From WHSW01 sp963767475 (GTDB taxonomy: Bacteria; Actinomycetota; Thermoleophilia; Solirubrobacterales; 70-9): a DNA stretch of 64,000 nt. The notes under the pieces were generated by a model. That model was not told the origin of the DNA, searched no databases, and was given only the letters and a program-made list of their open reading frames with translations. Made by a program: the position numbers and the translations under genes. The stretch covers positions 1-64,000 of the forward strand of contig CAVYEI010000002.1 in NCBI GenBank assembly GCA_963767475.1. The letters are read 5' to 3'. This document shows positions 27,608-34,673 of this stretch, one piece after another (position 1 is the first letter of the stretch; each line of letters opens with the position of its first letter).

Positions 27608-28647
27608 CCGCGCACGGTCCTCAGCGCCCGCCCGACCGCACGCAGCGCCAGTTGCTCGGGGCCGCGGCGCGCGCGCCGTCCTCCGAGCTCCGCCAGCTGC
27701 CAGTTGATCGCGTCCTCGAGCGTCTCCTCGTGTGGGCGCGGCTTGAAGCCGAGCTCGCGCTTGGCCTTGCCGTTGCGGTAGGTCCACCAGAGCGACGCCG
27801 AGAGGATCTCCTCGGGCACCGTCGGAATCGGCAGGCCGACTCGGGCCGCCGTCCGCGCTCCCGCCAGCGCCACCCCGGTGGGCAACTTCACCGGCGGCGG
27901 GTCGACGCCGGAGATCCGCGCCAGATCGGCGAACAGGCGGTCGAAGGTGAAGTTGCGCCCGGCGAGGATGTAGCGCTCGCCGACCTCGCCCTTGGCGTCG
28001 GCGAGCAGGTGCCCCTTGGCGACATCGCGGACGTCGACGATGTTGAGCGCGCCGCCGACGTAGGCGGGGATCTGACCGAGACAGAAACGGCGCACGAGCC
28101 CCATCGAGGTCCCGCTTGGATCGTCGGGGCCGAGCACGAACGACGGGTTGACGATCACCACCGGGAGGCCGTGGGCGGCGAGCCGGAAGGCCTCGAGCTC
28201 GGCCTCGTGCTTGGAGTTGACGTAGGCGAGACCGAGATGGCCGATCCGGAACGGGGTTTCCTCGTCGGCGGTGCCCTTCGGCTTCGCCACCCCGATCGCG
28301 CCCGCGCTCGAGGTGTGTACGAGCCGCTCCACCCCGGCTTCGAGCGCTGTCTCGAAGACGACCTGGGCGCCGCGCAGGTTGGTCGCGAACACCGCCTCGC
28401 GGTCGGCGGCCCGCAGCGAGGTGCGCCCGGCGACGTGGAAGACGCGCTCGATGCCCTGCATCGCCCGGCGCACGGCGCGGCGGTCGGTGACGTCACCGGT
28501 CGAGCGCTCGAACTCCAGTCCGTCGAGGTGGTCGAGGTTCGAGCTGCGACGGGCAAGCAGGCGCAGCTCGTCGCCGCGCTTGGCCAGCGCGCGAACCAGG
28601 TGCGAACCGAGGAAACCGCTTGCCCCCGTGACCAGCGTCTTCGCCAT
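27604..28647 (-). CDS. NAD-dependent epimerase/dehydratase (extended SDR)
   Basis: The 347-residue protein begins KTLVTGASGFLGSHLVRALAKRG, the NAD(P)-binding TGxxGxxG motif of extended SDRs. The catalytic area shows HTSSAGAIG and AYVNSKHEAE (Tyr and Lys of YxxxK). The overall pattern is that of dihydroflavonol-reductase or HpnA-like proteins. ATG 28647 puts the Rossmann strand at the N-terminus. It diverges from the DegV gene across 40 bp and is coupled to the downstream thioredoxin-fold gene. The substrate is unknown. Confidence 0.78.
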   Translation of the reverse strand: MAKTLVTGASGFLGSHLVRALAKRGDELRLLARRSSNLDHLDGLEFERSTGDVTDRRAVRRAMQGIERVFHVAGRTSLRAADREAVFATNLRGAQVVFETALEAGVERLVHTSSAGAIGVAKPKGTADEETPFRIGHLGLAYVNSKHEAELEAFRLAAHGLPVVIVNPSFVLGPDDPSGTSMGLVRRFCLGQIPAYVGGALNIVDVRDVAKGHLLADAKGEVGERYILAGRNFTFDRLFADLARISGVDPPPVKLPTGVALAGARTAARVGLPIPTVPEEILSASLWWTYRNGKAKRELGFKPRPHEETLEDAINWQLAELGGRRARRGPEQLALRAVGRALRTVRG

Positions 28648-28687
28648 CGGGCCGCATGCTACGGCCGTATTGATAAGACTGAGGCCA

Positions 28688-29569
28688 GTGGGCTCGGACG
28701 CGAACACCGCGGTGGTCACGGACACGACCGCCTATCTCCCGGACGAGCTCGTCACCGAGCACGGCATCCACCGTGTGAGCCTTTACGTCACCCTCGACGG
28801 CCAGCAGCGTCGCGAGAGCGACATCGGCGCGGACGAGTACGACGAGTTCTTCGAGCGCCTGCGAAACAGCGCCGAGGGCGCGACCACGTCGCAGCCCTCG
28901 GTCGGCGACTTCACGAGCGTCTACGAGCCGCTGCTCGCCGAGGGCCGCGAGATCGTCTCCGTCCACATCTCAGCCGGGATCTCCGGCACCTACGAGTCGG
29001 CGCTACAGGCACGCCAGGCGCTGATCGACTCCGGCGCCGGCGGCGAGCGGATCCATGTCCTCGACACTCGCACCGGTTGCGGCGGCCAGGGGATGATGGC
29101 GCTGGTGGCCGCCCGTGTCGCGGCCGAGGGCGCCTCCGGCAGCGAGGCCATGGAAACGCTCGAGGAGGCTCGCCGGACGCTGAAGATGTACTTCTCGATC
29201 GACACCCTCGAGTACCTGCGGCGCGGCGGCCGAATCGGCTCCGCCCAGGCATGGCTCGGTTCGGCGCTTCAGATCAAGCCGATCCTGACGCTGGAGGAGG
29301 AGATCACCCCGGTCGAGCGGGTGCGTACCCGCCGGCGGGCGTTCGAGCGCCTGGTCGAGCTCGCTCGCGAGCGCAAGGACGCCGGCGCGGGCGCCTGGGT
29401 CGTGCAGCACATCCACGACCCCGACACCGCCCGCAAACTGGTCGACGAGTGCCGCCAGATCTTCGGCTCCGACCCCGTATTCGTCTCCGAGATCGGCCCG
29501 GTGATCGGCGCCCACGTCGGACCGGGGCTGCTCGGCTGCGGCGGCATGCGCACCGACTTCTTGCGCTGA
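28688..29569 (+). CDS. DegV family fatty-acid-binding protein
   Basis: The 293-residue product shows DegV signatures: AVVTDTTAYLPDELVTEHGIHRVSLYVTLDG, TSQPSVGDFTSVYEPLLAEGREIVSVHISAGISGTYESALQAR, DTRTGCGGQGMMALVAA and YLRRGGRIGSAQAWLGSALQIKPIL. DegV/FakB proteins hold a fatty acid for phosphorylation by FakA-type kinases. No fakA is in the window. GTG 28688 is the only start that leaves the fold intact without overlapping the divergent gene. Confidence 0.85.
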   Translation: MGSDANTAVVTDTTAYLPDELVTEHGIHRVSLYVTLDGQQRRESDIGADEYDEFFERLRNSAEGATTSQPSVGDFTSVYEPLLAEGREIVSVHISAGISGTYESALQARQALIDSGAGGERIHVLDTRTGCGGQGMMALVAARVAAEGASGSEAMETLEEARRTLKMYFSIDTLEYLRRGGRIGSAQAWLGSALQIKPILTLEEEITPVERVRTRRRAFERLVELARERKDAGAGAWVVQHIHDPDTARKLVDECRQIFGSDPVFVSEIGPVIGAHVGPGLLGCGGMRTDFLR

Positions 29570-29671
29570 GTTAGTCAGCCGATCTCAGTCCGTGGCAGTC
29601 CTAGCGAACCGCGCCGGGACCGGGACCAAAACCGACTAACGGACCCGCGAGGCGCGGCCGATAGCTCAACC

Positions 29672-30724
29672 GTGCTCGTCGGCGCGACAGAGACTCCGAT
29701 ATCCCTCGGCGAACCGTCGCTCGGCGAGAGGGTTATGCACCGGCTGATGTTCGCCGTCGTGTTCGGGATCGACGTCTGCATCGTCGCCGTCGGAGCCACC
29801 CTGCTTGAAAGGTCGCTCTGGGGCGGTTTGGCAGTGATCGCGGTCGGCCTAGGCTTCTTCGCGCTCAGCGAGATGGCGCGCCGCGAGCACCTCCGGGAAA
29901 TCGATCCGGGCGAGATCGCGATCCGCGGAGACGCCCTCGTGGTTAACCATCCGGCGCTGTTCAAAGAGCCTCTCGTCGTGCCCCTTGCGACGATCAGGGT
30001 GGCTGCGACCGAAGAAACGCAGGAGGCGGCAGAGGCCAGGGTCGTTGAGGCCGCCGTGGACGAGGTTCGCTTCCCGATCTATGGCGACGAAGGCGGTCCG
30101 CTGCAAGAACGGGTTCGCGGGTACCTCTGGCACGATCGGTTCCCCGTTCCGATCCGACGCCTCGGGCGCCAAGCTTCCCGGCCGAATCTGATCGTCCTGT
30201 TCGGCGAGCCCGTAATGACCCCGCCATTGAGGCGAGAGACGTGGCATGGCCCGAAGCGCTCGGAGGCGCTATCCGGAATTGCGCTCCGCGTGACCGACCC
30301 CGCGCTCGCGCAGGTGCTGTTTCGGACGTACCGAGTGCGGACACGGATCCGCGAGCAGGACACCGATGTCGCGACAGCGATCAACACCGGCGAGCTCCCT
30401 GCCGCCGGCGAGGACGCCCTCACGTTCGCGGAAGGCGAGAGCAAGATGCTGGGCAACGCGGCCTGGGGGCTCGCCTTCTTCGGGTCATTCCTCCCCCCGC
30501 TCTCGATCTGGGCATTGCCGGTCGCCTGTGTTCTCTGGATCGATGGCCACAGGGTTCATGCCGTCGGCTTAGGCGTGGTCACGATCAGCATGCTGGGACT
30601 GGTGACGACGCTGGCCCCTCCGACCGAGGAGCCCACCCGCTGGATTATCGGGGTGGCCTTGGCGGTCGGCCTCGCGGTGCTGGTCGGCTGGCAGCGTTGG
30701 CGCGGTTCCGACGCCGACGCCTAG
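29672..30724 (+). CDS. Uncharacterised membrane protein
   Basis: The 350-residue product is not recognised. Two hydrophobic segments lie near residues 25-65 and three or four between 265 and 340, with a soluble middle region (70-260) rich in charged residues. GTG 29672 gives the longest form; ATG 29735, preceded by GAGAGGG at short spacing, is an alternative that starts just before the first helix. The stop overlaps the convergent DUF3618 gene stop. Somewhat lower GC and less biased codons than neighbours hint at a separate history. Confidence 0.5.
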   Translation: MLVGATETPISLGEPSLGERVMHRLMFAVVFGIDVCIVAVGATLLERSLWGGLAVIAVGLGFFALSEMARREHLREIDPGEIAIRGDALVVNHPALFKEPLVVPLATIRVAATEETQEAAEARVVEAAVDEVRFPIYGDEGGPLQERVRGYLWHDRFPVPIRRLGRQASRPNLIVLFGEPVMTPPLRRETWHGPKRSEALSGIALRVTDPALAQVLFRTYRVRTRIREQDTDVATAINTGELPAAGEDALTFAEGESKMLGNAAWGLAFFGSFLPPLSIWALPVACVLWIDGHRVHAVGLGVVTISMLGLVTTLAPPTEEPTRWIIGVALAVGLAVLVGWQRWRGSDADA

Positions 30725-30993
30725 CGGCGGCGAAGCGCCATCAGGCCGCCGACTGCGAAGCCGACGACGGCGGCGCCGATGATCAGCTCGCGGCGGTGCT
30801 CGCGGACCTGGCGGCGCCAGTCGGTGAGCTCGGTGACGCGGCTGCGAAGCGCCTCGACCGAATGCGAGAGCTCTTCGCGCTGGCGCTCGATGTCGGCGCG
30901 AATCTCGGACGAGCTGCGCGCCGGCGGCGGCGCGGCGGCGCGGGCGACGGGCTCGCCGGCGCCGGAACGATAGATCTCTGGCTCCTTGCTCAT
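30721..30993 (-). CDS. DUF3618 domain membrane protein
   Basis: The 90-residue protein has the DUF3618 pattern: SSSEIRADIERQREELSHSVEALRSRV (helical, coiled), then RRELIIGAAVVGFAVGGLMALRRR, a single C-terminal membrane anchor. It is the last gene of the three-gene envelope operon; its ATG overlaps the stop of the holin-like gene (ATGA). Function is unknown; DUF3618 genes commonly travel with DUF1469/holin-like and DUF4235 genes in actinobacteria. Confidence 0.78.
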   Translation of the reverse strand: MSKEPEIYRSGAGEPVARAAAPPPARSSSEIRADIERQREELSHSVEALRSRVTELTDWRRQVREHRRELIIGAAVVGFAVGGLMALRRR

Positions 30994-31451
30994 GGGGTTC
31001 GGGGCTCCTCGGCGGGAGTCGCGGGCGCGCTTCCCGTTTCCAGCGTCTGGCGGATCCGCTTGCCCTCCTCGATTGCCATCTCGGGTACCGGCGGCGCCCC
31101 CGCCTGGACCGCCCGGTAGGCGATCAGGCCCGCGATCGCGGCGATGGCGAAGAACAGCACGGCCTCGATCAGGAAGCCGGCCCAGACCGCGTCCTCGAAG
31201 AAGAGCTCGTTGAGCAGCCAGGCGAACGCGTGCATCAGCAGGATCAGCCCGAGGAACGCGAACACGCCGGCCGCGGCGCCGACCGCCGAGCCCTTGAGCA
31301 GCTTGGTGATCTTCTCGGTGACCTCCGTCTTCGCCAGCTCGAACTCCTCGCGGACGAGGCTCGAGACGCGCTCGGAGACATCGAAGACGAGCTCGCCGAC
31401 CCCGCGGTCGTCCTCCGGCCCCGGCGGCGGCTGTGCCCCCGGGCTACTCAC
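30990..31451 (-). CDS. Phage-holin-like (DUF1469, YqjE type) membrane protein
   Basis: The 153-residue protein shows GVGELVFDVSERVSSLVREEFELAKTEVTEKITKLLKGSAVG, the conserved amphipathic start of the holin_3_6 family, followed by two long hydrophobic helices (about 60-85 and 92-115). It starts at GTG 31451 inside GTGA, overlapping the upstream stop by 4 bp. It is not a phage protein in this setting: no phage gene is nearby. A role in envelope stress is inferred from the company and the promoter. Confidence 0.78.
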   Translation of the reverse strand: MSSPGAQPPPGPEDDRGVGELVFDVSERVSSLVREEFELAKTEVTEKITKLLKGSAVGAAAGVFAFLGLILLMHAFAWLLNELFFEDAVWAGFLIEAVLFFAIAAIAGLIAYRAVQAGAPPVPEMAIEEGKRIRQTLETGSAPATPAEEPRTP

Positions 31452-31582
31452 TCCGGTGGGTCCTCTCCGAAGATCCGCTGCCAGATCAGCGCTGAGACCC
31501 GCATCGCGACGACGCTCGCAAGGGCGCCGGTGCCGGCCACCAGGCCGGTCCACATCAGTCGCTTGACGATTTCGTTGTCCAT
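31448..31582 (-). CDS. Small DUF4235-like membrane protein
   Basis: A 44-residue frame from ATG 31582, with GGAG at proper spacing, reads MDNEIVKRLMWTGLVAGTGALASVV and ends WQRIFGEDPPE. One membrane helix is expected (8-32). The WxRIxGEDPP ending resembles DUF4235, whose members are normally about twice as long. Its stop overlaps the GTG of the holin-like gene, and a sigma-B-type promoter lies directly upstream, so it heads the operon. Confidence 0.65.
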   Translation of the reverse strand: MDNEIVKRLMWTGLVAGTGALASVVAMRVSALIWQRIFGEDPPE

Positions 31583-31602
31583 CTAATTGCTCCGTCCCGC
31601 GA

Positions 31603-31626
31603 CTACCCGCGGGCTCAGGAGTAAAC
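31603..31626 (-). promoter_or_regulatory. Sigma-B-type promoter of the envelope operon
   Basis: On the minus strand GTTTAC (31626-31621) and GGGTAG (31608-31603) are 12 bp apart, close to the sigma-B/SigF consensus GTTTAA-N12-15-GGGTAT. The start of transcription would fall near 31595, giving a leader of about a dozen bases with GGAG before ATG 31582. Confidence 0.6.
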
Positions 31627-31628
31627 CA

Positions 31629-32252
31629 TCAGCGGCCGTTTGCCGCGCCCTTCTCCAACCCGCCGCAGATCGTTTCCACCACCATCACGCGGGCGCGGTC
31701 GAAATCGCCGTCCCCGTCGGGGATGATCTCGAACACCCAGCCGGTGAGCAACTGCTCGATCGCGCCGTAGAACCACATCGAGGCGAAGTCGGGGTCGACG
31801 TCGGCGCGGAAGTCGCCGCTGGCCTGCGCGTCGCGGACGATCTTCGCGATCAGGTCGTAGGCCTGGCGGATCTCCGGCAGGTGCGTGCGGGTGAACGAGT
31901 TCGCCGCCCGGGTGACCTCGATGATGATCACCTTCATCAGCTCGGGGTCGTGGCGGTAGGACTCGATGATGAAGCCGGCCGCCGCGTCGAGCTTCTCGCG
32001 CGCCGGGATCGAGCGGGCGTCGACCTCCTCGATCGCCTGCAACATCAGCGACCAGCGCTCGACGAAGAGCTCGTTCAGCACCTGATCCTTGGAATCGAAG
32101 TAGTGGTAGACGAGCCCGTAGGCGACGTTGGCCTCGCGGGCGATGTCGGAGACGCGACAGGCGTTGAACCCCTGACGGGCGAAAACGCGGATCGCGGCGT
32201 CGAGGATCTGGCGGCGGCGATCGACCGGCGGCGCCTTGGGGCTCGAGGCCAT
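31629..32252 (-). CDS. TetR-family transcriptional regulator
   Basis: The 207-residue protein has the TetR DNA-binding domain: RRQILDAAIRVFARQGFNACRVSDIAREANVAYGLVYHYFDSKDQVLNEL, followed by an all-helical ligand domain resembling the FadR/RutR-like group (PARKLDAAAGFIIESY region, HDPELMKVIIIEVTRA). Its ATG overlaps the nitrilase stop (TGATG), so the two are one operon. A TGACTG-AC-CAGTCA palindrome upstream of the nitrilase gene is the likely operator, implying autoregulation. Confidence 0.85.
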   Translation of the reverse strand: MASSPKAPPVDRRRQILDAAIRVFARQGFNACRVSDIAREANVAYGLVYHYFDSKDQVLNELFVERWSLMLQAIEEVDARSIPAREKLDAAAGFIIESYRHDPELMKVIIIEVTRAANSFTRTHLPEIRQAYDLIAKIVRDAQASGDFRADVDPDFASMWFYGAIEQLLTGWVFEIIPDGDGDFDRARVMVVETICGGLEKGAANGR

Positions 32253-33085
32253 CAGCTGATCTCCACCGGCTCGGGCCAGCGATAGGACTCGGGCCGGCGG
32301 TTGGCCAGCGAGGGCAGCGTGGAACGGATCTCCTGCTGGCGGGCCAGGTCGAGCTCGGCGGAGATGAACCCTTCCCCGTCTGGAGCCTGGGCGAGGACCA
32401 CCCCCCAGGGATCGACGATCATCGAGCGGCCGTAGGAGTTGTAGTGCGGCGGGGCCTCTCCGAACTGGTTCGGGGCGATCACGAAGGCCTGGTTCTCGAT
32501 CGCCCTGGCCCGCAGCAGCACCTCCCAATGGTCGCGGCCGGTGGTCATCGTGAACGCGGCCGGCACGGTGATCACCTGGGCGCCGGCGATCGCGAGGATC
32601 CGGTAGAGCTCCGGAAAGCGGAGGTCGTAACAGATCGTCAAACCGACCTCGACCCCGGCGACCTCGGCGCTGACGATCTCCTCGCCGGGCTGCTCGGCGT
32701 CGGACTCGCGGTAGCGAACGCCACCGACATCGACGTCGAACATGTGGATCTTGCGATAGCTCGCGACCAGGTCCCCGGCCGGGTCGAAGACACAACTGGT
32801 GTTGAACAGGCGCTCCTCGCCGGCAACCCGCTCGCCGATGCTGCCGGCGACCAGATGGATGCCGAGCTCGCGCGCCCAGCCCCGGGCGGCGGCGATCGTC
32901 GGGCCAGAGTCGAGCTCCTCGGCGCCGGCGCGGATCTCCTCGGCGCCGCCGAGCAGGTTCCACTTCTCCGGCAGCACGACGAGCTCGGCGCCGGCCGCAG
33001 CTGCGGCCGCGACGAGGGCTCCCGCGCGCTCGAGGTTGCGGGCTTTATCGGCGTTGGCGTTGAGCTGGATCGCGGCCGCGAGCAT
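32252..33085 (-). CDS. Nitrilase-superfamily carbon-nitrogen hydrolase
   Basis: The 277-residue protein begins MLAAAIQLNANADKARNLERA and has the nitrilase triad: Glu in VLPEKWNLLG, Lys in YRKIHMFDVD, Cys in GLTICYDLRFPELYR. It resembles omega-amidase/NIT-type amidases that hydrolyse small amides such as 2-oxoglutaramate. GGAGGAGA lies upstream of ATG 33085. It is co-transcribed with a TetR regulator. The exact amide is unknown. Confidence 0.85.
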   Translation of the reverse strand: MLAAAIQLNANADKARNLERAGALVAAAAAAGAELVVLPEKWNLLGGAEEIRAGAEELDSGPTIAAARGWARELGIHLVAGSIGERVAGEERLFNTSCVFDPAGDLVASYRKIHMFDVDVGGVRYRESDAEQPGEEIVSAEVAGVEVGLTICYDLRFPELYRILAIAGAQVITVPAAFTMTTGRDHWEVLLRARAIENQAFVIAPNQFGEAPPHYNSYGRSMIVDPWGVVLAQAPDGEGFISAELDLARQQEIRSTLPSLANRRPESYRWPEPVEIS

Positions 33086-33133
33086 CGGGCTGCCTTCTCT
33101 CCTCCGGCCCCCGCACGGCTGCGGTCGGCCGAC

Positions 33134-33147
33134 TGACTGACCAGTCA
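33134..33147. promoter_or_regulatory. Probable TetR operator
   Basis: TGACTG-AC-CAGTCA is a perfect 6-2-6 palindrome 49 bp upstream of the nitrilase start. The minus strand also offers TTGACT as a -35 overlapping it. Position and symmetry fit an operator for the co-transcribed TetR protein. Confidence 0.55.
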
Positions 33148-33190
33148 ATCTAGAGGATAGAGCGGGCGTTTAGCTCGATCGCCGGCCGCG

Positions 33191-33604
33191 TCAGCCGCTG
33201 ATCAGCCAGACCGTCAGCGTGGCCAGGACGAGCACCGCCTCGGTGATCCCGACCAGCCCGATCGCCCCCCCGAGCGAGCCCGAGTCGAAACCCGAGGGCA
33301 GGCCGCAGATGATCGAGGCGCCGAGCAGGCCGATGGCGACCGCGCCCCACAGGAGCACGGCCCGTTCCCAGCGTGCGTCCGCCTCGAGCGTTCCCCCGAG
33401 TCGCGAGTGGATCAGGAATGGGGTCGCGAACAGGGCGCAGAAGAGGCCGATCGCGTAGGAGACGATCCACGGGCTCAGGGCGTCGAAGGACAGATACGGC
33501 GGGCCGGCGGCGGCCGCAAGCGGGATCGAGACGATCGCGATCGCCGTGCCGGCGAGCACGAAAAGCAGCGGCCTGCGCTCCTCGGGTATGCCCTCGGGCT
33601 CCAT
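33191..33604 (-). CDS. Uncharacterised four-helix membrane protein
   Basis: The 137-residue product has an acidic start (MEPEGIPEERR) and four hydrophobic segments (about 12-33, 45-65, 82-103, 112-135). No family is recognised. It diverges from the MscS-like gene; the 151-bp gap contains one copy of a 47-bp dispersed repeat. Function unknown. Confidence 0.55.
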   Translation of the reverse strand: MEPEGIPEERRPLLFVLAGTAIAIVSIPLAAAAGPPYLSFDALSPWIVSYAIGLFCALFATPFLIHSRLGGTLEADARWERAVLLWGAVAIGLLGASIICGLPSGFDSGSLGGAIGLVGITEAVLVLATLTVWLISG

Positions 33605-33634
33605 GCATCAGCGAGCATCCCAGATGGTTGGAGC

Positions 33635-33681
33635 GAGGCGGAGTGAAGCGAAGCCGAGCCGAGCCGCCGTTGAGGCGCCTT
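33635..33681 (-). repeat. 47-bp dispersed repeat, intergenic copy
   Basis: Read on the minus strand this segment begins AAGGCGCCTCAAC and ends CTCCGCCTC. It matches 50549-50595 at 43 of 47 positions without gaps. It lies between divergent start codons and does not encode protein. Confidence 0.75.
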
Positions 33682-33755
33682 ATTCGGCGATGCGGGCGTG
33701 ACGAGAATCTCACAGGCACGAGTTTCGATCGTCGCCCGCCGGACATCACACCTGG

Positions 33756-34670
33756 ATGTTCCGAAGACCGCGAAAGCGTCCGAATCCGTTCGAGAGCCGG
33801 ACCGAGGTCTGGCGCCAGGTTGGCCTCGGTGGTGAGGTCGATCGAGGCCGGGCCCAGCGCGCCCGCGGCGCGGCGATCGTCCTCGTCGGCGTGATCGCCG
33901 CGGTGCTGATCGCGTTCAGCCACCGGCACGAGCTCTTCCCGGGTGGCGGGACAGCCGTCCGCGCGGCGACCGTCGCGGCGCTGGTCCTGCTCGGCTGGGC
34001 GCTCGCGCGGACCCTCGGGCAGGGCCTCGCCCCGGCGCTCTACCGCCGCCTCGAGCCCGGCACCGCGGGGACGGTCGGCTTTCTGATCAGGCTGCTGGCG
34101 ATCGCCGGGATGGTGATCATCGCCCTGCGGGTCGCCGGTCTCGACGCGGGCGCGCTGGCGGTCGGCGGAGCGTTCACCGCGGTCGTCCTCGGTCTCGCGG
34201 CCCAGCAGACGCTAGGCAACCTGTTCGCCGGCCTCGTCCTGCTGAGCACGCGCCCGTTTCGGGTCGGCGAGCGGATCCGGCTCACCGGCGGAGCGCTCGC
34301 CGGCAGCGTCGAGGGGATCGCCGGCTCGCTCGGGCTCTTCTATACGACCCTGGTCGCGGGAGCCGACCGGATCATGGTCCCCAACAGCGTCATCCTCAAT
34401 CTCGCGGTGGTGCCGTTGCGCGAGCCCGAGCGGGTCGAGATGCGCGCCCGCTTCGACGCCGCGGTCTCGCCGGAAGACGTCCAGCACCGGCTCGCCGAGT
34501 CGATCACGGTGCCGACGCGCTACCCGCCCGACATCTCGCTCGAGGAGCTCGACGGCGACGAGCTCGTGCTCAAGATCGCGGCCACCCCGGTCAACCCGGC
34601 AGACGGAGCCCAGCTTGCGTCCGAGGTCCTGGAAGGCGCGCGCCGCCGGCAGGAGAACCGCGCCGCCTGA
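33756..34670 (+). CDS. Small-conductance mechanosensitive channel (MscS family)
   Basis: The 304-residue protein has three or four N-terminal hydrophobic helices (about 38-58, 66-86, 104-128, 134-158). The pore helix reads GGAFTAVVLGLAAQQTLGNLFAGLVLLSTRPFRVGERIRL, the MscS signature, followed by the beta domain (VEGIAGSLGLFYTTL, RIMVPNSVILNLAVV) and a short C-terminal domain. It would release solutes on hypo-osmotic shock. No ribosome site is clear upstream of ATG 33756. Confidence 0.85.
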   Translation: MFRRPRKRPNPFESRTEVWRQVGLGGEVDRGRAQRARGAAIVLVGVIAAVLIAFSHRHELFPGGGTAVRAATVAALVLLGWALARTLGQGLAPALYRRLEPGTAGTVGFLIRLLAIAGMVIIALRVAGLDAGALAVGGAFTAVVLGLAAQQTLGNLFAGLVLLSTRPFRVGERIRLTGGALAGSVEGIAGSLGLFYTTLVAGADRIMVPNSVILNLAVVPLREPERVEMRARFDAAVSPEDVQHRLAESITVPTRYPPDISLEELDGDELVLKIAATPVNPADGAQLASEVLEGARRRQENRAA

Positions 34671-34673
34671 GAC

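Noticed and set aside
29570..29640. GTTAGTC/GACTAAC inverted repeat as an attachment site or terminator
   Set aside because: Arms are only 7 bp and 57 bases apart, with no integrase gene or T-run.
30990..31451. Holin-like gene as a sign of prophage
   Set aside because: It belongs to a chromosomal family found with DUF3618/DUF4235 genes, and no phage genes are nearby.
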